Source: Eubacteriales bacterium
GTDB taxonomy: Bacteria > Bacillota > Clostridia > Peptostreptococcales > Anaerovoracaceae
Direction: 5' to 3'
Length of the DNA: 5,982 nt
Assembly: GCA_029098205.1 (NCBI GenBank)
Contig: JAQXNW010000060.1
Coordinates: forward strand, 1-5,982
Shown: piece after piece, positions 1-4,627 of the stretch
Layout: the number at the start of each line of letters is the position of its first letter
Numbering within the stretch: the stretch's first letter is position 1
Program-made: the position numbers and the translations under genes
Notes under the pieces: generated by a model
The model's input: only the letters and a program-made list of their open reading frames with translations
The model's database searches: none
What the model was told of the DNA's origin: nothing

Positions 1-34
1 GGAGCGTCCTGAAATACATTTTCGACATTCTCAT
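1..34 (-). CDS. proS: Probable proline--tRNA ligase, N-terminal 11 codons only (partial)
   Basis: The reading frame leaves the window on the left after 11 codons, reading MRMSKMYFRTL. This fits the N-terminus of clostridial-type prolyl-tRNA synthetases, which begin with a Met-Arg-x-Ser stretch and a Thr-Leu just before the conserved Arg-Glu-Val-Pro. The enzyme charges tRNA-Pro with proline in the cytoplasm. An AAAAGGAG ribosome binding site lies at 47-54, 12 bases from the ATG, which is somewhat long. The gene lies 195 bases downstream of ispF on the same strand; I recall ispF next to proS in clostridia, which supports the call. Only 11 residues are visible, so the identification rests on a short match plus context. 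A competing open frame across the same bases, from an ATG at 84-86, has no recognisable family. Confidence 0.65.
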   Translation of the reverse strand, partial: MRMSKMYFRTL

Positions 35-229
35 AATAAAGCTGTTCTCCTTTTGTTTCCGATCGAGCCATCCCGACCGCTTTCATATATATATTTTCAT
101 TCCCCCGCAGGCACTTCCTCAAACTGATTCATGCCCGGTCAAAGAAAAAAACCGTTTTTCTCCGAAACTTTCGTCCTTCGTGCTGCGATTCACGAATTTT
201 CGCCGAAGCTGCGCCCGGTGTACGTCTTG
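35..229 (-). other. Spacer between ispF and proS, no gene recognised
   Basis: This 195-base gap holds no convincing gene. On the minus strand it has a T-rich run (about 142-150) preceded by short self-complementary pieces, but no GC-rich stem in front of it, so it does not make a persuasive terminator. An alternating AT run lies at about 85-93. No -35 hexamer sits at a proper distance from it, so a separate proS promoter is possible but not supported. I looked for the conserved TGGNACCGCG core of a T-box leader and did not find it. Confidence 0.5.
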
Positions 230-715
230 TCATTCCCGAACGAGCAGGCACACGGCCTCCGCCGCGATTCCTTCGCCTCGTCCGGTAAACCCGAGCTTCT
301 CCGTCGTTGTCGCTTTCACGCTGATTCTGGAAGTTTCCGTTCCCATCGCTTCCGCTAAATTTTCGCGCATCAAAAGAATATAGGGAGCCAGTTTCGGTTT
401 CTGGCAGATCACAGTGACATCGCAGTTTCCAAGCCTCCATCCTTCTCCGGACACTTTCCGGAGAACTTCCCGAAGAAGCTTCATGCTGTCCGCGCCCTCG
501 TAAGCCGGATCCGTATCCGGAAAGAGTTTCCCGATATCACCCATAGAAGCCGCGCCGAGAACCGCGTCCATCAGCGCATGCGAAAGAACATCCGCATCGG
601 AATGGCCATCAAGCCCTAAAGAATAAGGAATTTCAGCACCGCCCAAAATCAATTTCCGGCCGGGCACAAGCCTGTGCACATCATACCCGGTTCCGACACG
701 AATTTCCGGATTCAT
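230..715 (-). CDS. ispF: 2-C-methyl-D-erythritol 2,4-cyclodiphosphate synthase
   Basis: IspF catalyses the fifth step of the MEP (non-mevalonate) isoprenoid pathway, converting 4-diphosphocytidyl-methylerythritol 2-phosphate to methylerythritol 2,4-cyclodiphosphate with release of CMP, as a cytoplasmic trimer. The 161-residue product is close to the E. coli length (159). Near the N-terminus GTGYDVHRL supplies the metal ligands Asp12 and His14, and LGLDGHSDADVLSHALMDA supplies the third, His46, matching Asp8, His10 and His42 of E. coli IspF. The MGDIGKLFPDTD segment and the C-terminal ATTTEKLGFTGRGEGIAAEA stretch are family signatures. The start at 715 is chosen because GGAGGG (720-725) lies 4 bases upstream; the in-frame ATG at 757 has no such site and would add 14 residues that match nothing in the family. 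It follows yacL by 147 bases, with no ispD between them. It is a single-domain protein, not an IspDF fusion. Confidence 0.96.
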   Translation of the reverse strand: MNPEIRVGTGYDVHRLVPGRKLILGGAEIPYSLGLDGHSDADVLSHALMDAVLGAASMGDIGKLFPDTDPAYEGADSMKLLREVLRKVSGEGWRLGNCDVTVICQKPKLAPYILLMRENLAEAMGTETSRISVKATTTEKLGFTGRGEGIAAEAVCLLVRE

Positions 716-729
716 AATTCCCTCCGCCC

Positions 730-753
730 GCGCCGGATTCTGCATCCCGGCGC
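730..753 (-). repeat. GC-rich hairpin just upstream of the ispF ribosome binding site
   Basis: The arms GCGCCGG (730-736) and CCGGCGC (747-753) are exact inverted repeats of 7 bases around a 10-base loop, and a few more pairs can form inside with a bulge. On the minus-strand transcript the structure ends 4 bases before the GGAGGG site of ispF. No T run follows, so it is not an intrinsic terminator. It could protect a processed 5' end or modulate ispF translation; both are inference. Confidence 0.5.
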
Positions 754-862
754 GCATTTTCCGCGTATATTCCGCTTCTCTTCTGCACTTCTCTATACTT
801 CACTGCTATATTCTTACGCTTACACTCTGTTCTTATGCTCCGGAGTATCCGGTTATCCCCGG

Positions 863-1981
863 CTACTCCATACGTCCGAAAATCATTCGCCCCGCAGCCG
901 TCTGAAGCGCGCTGGTTACATGAATCCGAACGGTCTTTCCGATCTTCGGTTCGCCGTTCTCCACAACGATCATCGTTCCGTCGCTGAGATACGCCACCGC
1001 CTGCCCCGGATTGCTACCGCGCTTTACAAGGTGCACGGACATCTGTTCTCCCGGAAGGACGACCGGTTTCAGGCAGTTCGCAAGTTCATTGATATTCAGA
1101 ACGCTGACACCGTTAATTCCGGCGACCTTATTCAGATTGTAATCATTCGTAACAACCTTCCCGCCGATGATCTGTGCGAGCTTAAGAAGCTTGACATCCA
1201 CCTCCGGAATTTCTTTCAGCGACTTCTCACTATCCGTATTATAAATTTCAACGCCGAAATCCGTCTGGATTTTTTTCAGAATGTCCAGACCCTGCCGTCC
1301 TCTCGCCCGTTTCAGAGAATCGGACGAGTCCGCAATATGCCTGAGCTCAACCAGCACGAATTCCGGAATTACGATTTCTCCTTCCAGAAAACCGGTTTTC
1401 ATAATGTCCGCGATCCGTCCGTCAATGATCACGCTCGTATCCAGAATCTTCGGAGAAGCGCCGCCACGCCGCCGAACGCTCCTGAGCGAACGGGAAAAAG
1501 AGGTTCCGCCCTGTTGCCCGGAGTCCCGGTGAATCCCTGAAGTGATCATATTCGCGACATCCGAGCCCTTGCTTACGGCGACCAGAATCCCAAGAACGGA
1601 AAACAGAACATAATCCGCAATTGTCAGTGCCGTGCGGAGATACCGGTTTCCCAGAACGGAGAACATCTGCGCGATCAAAGTCGCTACGACCAGGCCGAGA
1701 ATCAGGCCGATCGTTCCGGCGATCAGCTGTCCGCTCGAAATGCCCTTAAGATCATTATTCATAGAATCCGCCAGACGGGCGCCTCTACGCTGCATAACCG
1801 GGAAAAATGAATAAAAAAGAACCGCGAAAACAACCGCGAATAATAAGACCGAATAATTTCTCGAAAAAGGCAGCACAGAATCCATGTGCGCCATCTCGAA
1901 TATATACGCCCCGATATTATACACCGCATATCCAACGAACCCGCCGATGACTGCAAAAACAATCCGCAGAATCTTCCGCAT
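863..1981 (-). CDS. yacL: Membrane-anchored PIN/TRAM domain protein, YacL family
   Basis: The 372-residue product has the YacL layout and about its usual length (366 in B. subtilis). Four hydrophobic segments lie at about 4-28, 42-62, 84-106 and 116-136, followed by a basic, Ser/Arg/Gly-rich linker (about 150-176). The PIN domain begins at ILDTSVIIDGRI with Asp181 and continues with Glu212 (PEFVLVELRH), Asp262 (EVDVKLLKLA) and Asp280 (VTNDYN), the acidic residues that hold metal in PIN nucleases. A TRAM-like domain, expected to bind RNA, fills about 311-372. PIN and TRAM suggest a membrane-tethered ribonuclease, but to my knowledge the family's cellular role is not settled. The start at 1981 is set by AAAGGGGGTG at 1988-1997, 6 bases upstream. 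A longer start at 2071 is excluded because it lies within the promoter, upstream of the predicted transcript start. First gene of the leftward group with ispF and probably proS. Confidence 0.93.
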   Translation of the reverse strand: MRKILRIVFAVIGGFVGYAVYNIGAYIFEMAHMDSVLPFSRNYSVLLFAVVFAVLFYSFFPVMQRRGARLADSMNNDLKGISSGQLIAGTIGLILGLVVATLIAQMFSVLGNRYLRTALTIADYVLFSVLGILVAVSKGSDVANMITSGIHRDSGQQGGTSFSRSLRSVRRRGGASPKILDTSVIIDGRIADIMKTGFLEGEIVIPEFVLVELRHIADSSDSLKRARGRQGLDILKKIQTDFGVEIYNTDSEKSLKEIPEVDVKLLKLAQIIGGKVVTNDYNLNKVAGINGVSVLNINELANCLKPVVLPGEQMSVHLVKRGSNPGQAVAYLSDGTMIVVENGEPKIGKTVRIHVTSALQTAAGRMIFGRME

Positions 1982-1987
1982 CTGTTT

Positions 1988-1997
1988 CACCCCCTTT
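1988..1997 (-). promoter_or_regulatory. Ribosome binding site that fixes the yacL start
   Basis: On the minus strand AAAGGGGGTG differs by one base from the AAAGGAGGTG complement of the 16S rRNA 3' end. It ends 6 bases before the ATG at 1981. Two upstream in-frame ATGs (2005 and 2071) have no comparable site. Confidence 0.85.
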
Positions 1998-2039
1998 CCT
2001 GTCATAATTTGAAATTCCGCAAAAAGCGTATTCAGATAT

Positions 2040-2068
2040 ATTATAAAATGAGGAAATAGGGGCGTCAA
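2040..2068 (-). promoter_or_regulatory. Sigma-A type promoter for yacL-ispF
   Basis: On the minus strand TTGACG (2063-2068, one mismatch to TTGACA) is separated by exactly 17 bases from a perfect TATAAT (2040-2045). Transcription should begin near 2033, giving a leader of about 52 bases before the yacL ATG at 1981. It is the best promoter in the window and probably serves yacL, ispF and possibly proS. Confidence 0.88.
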
Positions 2069-2111
2069 CATAAAGACCGGAACGCTTCCCGGGCAAATCC
2101 TGAAAATCCGG

Positions 2112-2147
2112 AGAAACTGCGGAATTCTGCCGCTTAAGGCCGCAGGA
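2112..2147. repeat. Inverted-repeat element, copy 1, in the divergent spacer
   Basis: AGAAACTGCGG (2112-2122) is followed after 17 bases by CCGCAGGA (2140-2147). CTGCGG and CCGCAG are exact inverted repeats able to form a 6-bp stem. The same two arms recur at 2231-2258 with a 9-base spacing. This copy lies between the two divergent promoters, outside both predicted transcripts, so if functional it would act as DNA. Confidence 0.6.
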
Positions 2148-2176
2148 CGTCACGGAACGTTCATGCTTTGTCACGT
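2147..2176. promoter_or_regulatory. Candidate operator: ACGT-centred repeats upstream of the response regulator promoter
   Basis: ACGT occurs at 2147-2150, 2157-2160 and 2173-2176. The first two are 10 bases apart in a similar setting (GGACGTCA and GAACGTTCA). GTCACG also repeats at 2149-2154 and 2170-2175, a 21-base period or about two helical turns. OmpR/PhoB regulators usually bind tandem direct repeats with about a 10-11 base period, and this block lies about 45-75 bases upstream of the predicted transcript start. Binding by the adjacent regulator is inference. Confidence 0.3.
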
Positions 2177-2182
2177 GTTCTC

Positions 2183-2213
2183 TATACAAAACAAGGCCGG
2201 TTTATGATAAAAT
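2183..2213 (+). promoter_or_regulatory. Probable extended -10 promoter for the two-component operon
   Basis: TGATAAAAT at 2205-2213 fits the extended -10 pattern TG-N-TATAAT, with TAAAAT matching five of six positions. The -35 side is poor: TATACA at 2183-2188 is 19 bases away and TACAAA at 2185-2190 is 17 bases away. A weak -35 with an extended -10 would suit a promoter that needs an activator. Transcription would start near 2220, leaving a leader of about 60 bases. Confidence 0.5.
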
Positions 2214-2230
2214 ACCCTGAAAAGAAAAGC

Positions 2231-2258
2231 AGAAACTGCGGGTACCTCATCCGCAGGA
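2231..2258 (+). repeat. Inverted-repeat element, copy 2, in the response regulator leader
   Basis: AGAAACTGCGG (2231-2241) is followed after 9 bases by CCGCAGGA (2251-2258), the same arms as copy 1 at 2112-2147. CTGCGG and CCGCAG give a 6-bp stem with a 9-base loop. Copy 2 lies within the predicted leader RNA, 9 bases before the AGGGGAG ribosome binding site (2268-2274) of the response regulator. It has no T run, so it is not a terminator. Confidence 0.6.
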
Positions 2259-2281
2259 AATAAATAAAGGGGAGCAGGAAC

Positions 2282-2962
2282 ATGGAAAAATTACTCGTTG
2301 TGGATGATGAAGCGAAAATCCGCGAGGTCATCCGGGAATACGCGGAATTCAACAGCTACGAAGTCGAAGAGGCGGAAGACGGCATGGAAGCGGTCCGCCT
2401 CGTGAAGAAGAATGATTACGATCTGATTATTTTGGACATCATGATGCCGAAACTGGACGGATTCTCTACCTGTAAAGAAATCAAGAAAATCAAGGACATC
2501 CCGATCATCATGCTTTCGGCACGCGGCGAAGAGTACGACAAGCTGTTCGGATTTGAGCTGGGCATCGACGATTATGTTGAAAAACCATTCAGCCCGAAGG
2601 AGCTCATGGCCCGGGTGCACGCGGTGCTGAACCGGAAAAACAACGTACAGAAAGAACGGTCGAATATTCTGAAATTCGGCGGTCTGGAAATCAATATCCC
2701 CGCGCGCACGGTCACGGTAGACGGAAAGCGCATCGATCTTACACCGAAAGAATACGAGCTTCTTTTCTACCTTATTAAAAACCGGAACCTCGCGCTTTCC
2801 AGAGACAAGCTGCTGTCGGATATCTGGGGATACGACTTTTTCGGCGATGACCGGACCATCGACACACACATCAAAAATCTCCGGAACGCGCTCGGACCAT
2901 ACCGGGACTACATCGTTACGCTTCGCGGAGTCGGATATAAATTTGAGTGCCCGGACAAATAA
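2282..2962 (+). CDS. Two-component response regulator, OmpR/PhoB family
   Basis: This 226-residue cytoplasmic transcription factor has the standard two-domain layout. The receiver domain (about 2-118) shows the acidic pair Asp8-Asp9 in LLVVDDE, phosphoacceptor Asp52 in LIILDIMMPKLDG, Ser79 in IIMLSA, Tyr98 and Lys101 in DDYVEKPF, so it should be phosphorylatable. The DNA-binding winged helix (about 130-224) has DLTPKEYELLFYL, the recognition-helix region DDRTIDTHIKNLRNAL and the closing TLRGVGYKFE. All residues needed for phosphotransfer are present. AGGGGAG at 2268-2274, 7 bases before the ATG, supports the start. It lies 16 bases upstream of a histidine kinase gene on the same strand, its likely partner, and probably shares a transcript with it. 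Similar clostridial regulators are numerous, so the regulon cannot be named and I assign no symbol. Autoregulation through the repeats upstream is plausible but inferred. Confidence 0.95.
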   Translation: MEKLLVVDDEAKIREVIREYAEFNSYEVEEAEDGMEAVRLVKKNDYDLIILDIMMPKLDGFSTCKEIKKIKDIPIIMLSARGEEYDKLFGFELGIDDYVEKPFSPKELMARVHAVLNRKNNVQKERSNILKFGGLEINIPARTVTVDGKRIDLTPKEYELLFYLIKNRNLALSRDKLLSDIWGYDFFGDDRTIDTHIKNLRNALGPYRDYIVTLRGVGYKFECPDK

Positions 2963-2978
2963 AGAAGTAAGAAGTTTT

Positions 2979-4469
2979 ATGAAAAAAAGAAAGCTGGACG
3001 TACACAGTCTTCCATTCCGGCTTTGGCTCGCGATTACGCTGTTCGCGGTTGTTATCATCCTGAGCGTCGGCGGGCTGGAACTCTGGGGGGTCACACACCA
3101 ATATGAATCGCTGAAGCAGGAGGAAACAACTCGGCTCGCGTCTGAAATCCGCTCCAAATACATGCGGAACGCGGCGGGTCTTTCGTCTCTTCATTCCATC
3201 ATTCGAAGCACATCGATGTCCACGGATTTCACGATCATTATCCGGGACAAGAATAACATGCCGGTCACGGATGAACAGGGACGCACGATCGATGATACAT
3301 TTCGTTTCAATGGAGCGGAAAATCTAGAAAACGAAATTCTGAAGCTGAATGAAAAACTGAAAAACAGCGAATTTGACAGCGCATCAGCGGTCAGCAAAGA
3401 AGAAGACGGGCGGAAGACCCTGGAGTATGCCTGCACACTCCAGTCTACCGACGAGAATACATACTATATGTACATTTTCTCCCCGCTTTATATCGAGAAG
3501 TCTTCGCTTTCCATCATACGGACCATTCTGGAAGTCATCGCGTTCTTCGCGATTATCGCGGCGTCGTTTCTGGCGTGGTTCCTTTCAAAGACCATTGCGC
3601 GGCCGATCCGGAGCATCACAGAAAGCGCCGCGGAAATGGCACGCGGCAACTACAGCGTCAAATTCCGGGGCGGCTCTTATACAGAAACGAAAGAGCTGGC
3701 AGATACGCTGACGATGGCCGAGAGTGAAATGGACAAGGCCGGGCAGTATCAGCAGGATGTCATCGCGAATGTTTCCCATGATCTCCGCACACCGCTGACA
3801 ATGATCCAGTCCTACGCGGAAATGATCCGGGATATTTCCGGCGACAATCCGGAAAAACGAAACGCACATCTTAAAGTCATCATCGATGAATCCAAGCGCC
3901 TCACGGCTCTCGTAAATGACATGCTGAATCTTTCCCGCATGCAGTCTCAGCGCATGGTTCTTGTACAGATTCCTTACGACCTGAAACGCGATGTCATCGA
4001 TACGCTGGCATCCTATAAAATTATGGAAGAGCAGGAAGGATACCACTTCAAAACCGAATTCAGCAAGGGTCCGATTTTCGTCAACGCGGACGAAGAAAAA
4101 ATCAAGCAGGTCATGAACAATCTCCTGTCCAACGCTGTGAAATACTGCGGCGAAGACAAAGAGATCATCGTTTCTCTTAAAAGAAGCGGGAGAACCTGCC
4201 GTTTCTCGGTTACCGATCACGGAATGGGAATCAGCGAGGACGAGATCCCGCATATTTGGGACAAATACTATAAATCCAGCACACACCACGTGCGGTCGAC
4301 AACCGGGACCGGCATCGGCCTCTCCATCGTAAAGGAAATCCTGAATCTGCACCATGCCGAGTTTGATGTAAAATCAACCGTCGGAAAGGGCAGCACGTTC
4401 TGGTTTGAGCTTCCGGTCATCAAACCGCCGAAACAGCCTAAAATCACATCAAAAGAAAAAGAACAATAA
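2979..4469 (+). CDS. Membrane sensor histidine kinase
   Basis: The 496-residue protein should autophosphorylate on signal and pass phosphate to the regulator encoded just upstream. TM1 is about 14-37 and TM2 about 178-202, enclosing an extracellular sensor of about 140 residues that I cannot assign to a family. A HAMP linker follows (about 203-256; RPIRSITESAAEMARGNY). The HisKA region has His267 in NVSHDLRTPL, with the HDxxT pattern common in kinases that also act as phosphatases. The ATPase domain has the N box (MNNLLSNAVKY, Asn381/Asn385), the G1 box DHGMGI, the F-box region IWDKYYKS and the G2 box GTGIGLSI. All catalytic motifs look intact. The start at 2979 follows the regulator stop by 16 bases. 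Its ribosome binding site (AGAAG) is weak, so expression may depend on translational coupling. In-frame ATGs further upstream fall inside the regulator gene. The C-terminal tail is Lys/Pro-rich. A strong terminator follows. Confidence 0.95.
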   Translation: MKKRKLDVHSLPFRLWLAITLFAVVIILSVGGLELWGVTHQYESLKQEETTRLASEIRSKYMRNAAGLSSLHSIIRSTSMSTDFTIIIRDKNNMPVTDEQGRTIDDTFRFNGAENLENEILKLNEKLKNSEFDSASAVSKEEDGRKTLEYACTLQSTDENTYYMYIFSPLYIEKSSLSIIRTILEVIAFFAIIAASFLAWFLSKTIARPIRSITESAAEMARGNYSVKFRGGSYTETKELADTLTMAESEMDKAGQYQQDVIANVSHDLRTPLTMIQSYAEMIRDISGDNPEKRNAHLKVIIDESKRLTALVNDMLNLSRMQSQRMVLVQIPYDLKRDVIDTLASYKIMEEQEGYHFKTEFSKGPIFVNADEEKIKQVMNNLLSNAVKYCGEDKEIIVSLKRSGRTCRFSVTDHGMGISEDEIPHIWDKYYKSSTHHVRSTTGTGIGLSIVKEILNLHHAEFDVKSTVGKGSTFWFELPVIKPPKQPKITSKEKEQ

Positions 4470-4475
4470 ACAAAT

Positions 4476-4542
4476 AAACAGGCATCCGGCCCGGCCGCTC
4501 CATCAATCTGGAACCGCCATGCCGAATGCCTGTTTTATCTTT
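4476..4542 (+). terminator. Intrinsic terminator after the kinase gene, probably bidirectional
   Basis: AAACAGGCAT (4476-4485) pairs perfectly with ATGCCTGTTT (4526-4535). After one mismatch, CGGC (4487-4490) pairs with GCCG (4521-4524). The plus-strand 3' arm runs into TGTTTTATCTTT, a usable U tract. Read from the other strand the same stem is followed by TTTATTTGTTTATTG, so it can also stop transcription from convergent pyrG. The hairpin begins only 6 bases after the kinase stop codon. The loop is long (30 bases) and may fold further. Confidence 0.85.
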
Positions 4543-4627
4543 ACCGAAATTTTCCGGCCTCCGAAGCCACACTTCGAGAGAATGCCTCGTCCGCTTTCGA
4601 AAATCCCATTGCGGCCGGGCATATTTT

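Noticed and set aside
1..86. Alternative minus-strand frame at the left edge starting at the ATG at 84-86 (MKAVGMARSETKGEQLYYEN...)
   Set aside because: It is open to the window edge and looks protein-like, but it runs through the AAAAGGAG site, has a poor start context after an AT repeat, and matches no family I know. The shorter frame from 34 matches the ProS N-terminus. I cannot exclude it without the sequence to the left.
35..229. T-box or other amino-acid-responsive leader ahead of proS
   Set aside because: The conserved T-box core was not seen, there is no clear terminator/antiterminator pair, and the spacer is short for such a leader.
674..1540. Long plus-strand open frame of 288 residues opposite yacL and the yacL-ispF gap
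   Set aside because: It lies antisense to well-supported yacL codons, has low-complexity Arg/Ser/Leu-rich content, no clear ribosome binding site and no recognisable domain. It is a shadow of yacL codon bias.
2291..3163. Minus-strand open frame of 290 residues across the response regulator and kinase start
   Set aside because: It is antisense to two genes with full sets of catalytic motifs, crosses their boundary, and shows no family features.
3585..4355. Minus-strand open frame of 256 residues opposite the kinase
   Set aside because: It is antisense to the HisKA and ATPase domains and its composition (Phe, Val, His, Asp repeats) is what reverse-complemented codons would give.
4554..4618. 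CCGGCC/GGCCGG inverted arms between pyrG and the kinase terminator, considered as a pyrG terminator
   Set aside because: The arms are only 6 bases, 53 bases apart, and the minus strand continues with AAAATTTCGG rather than a T run. The stem at 4476-4535 is a better terminator for both genes.
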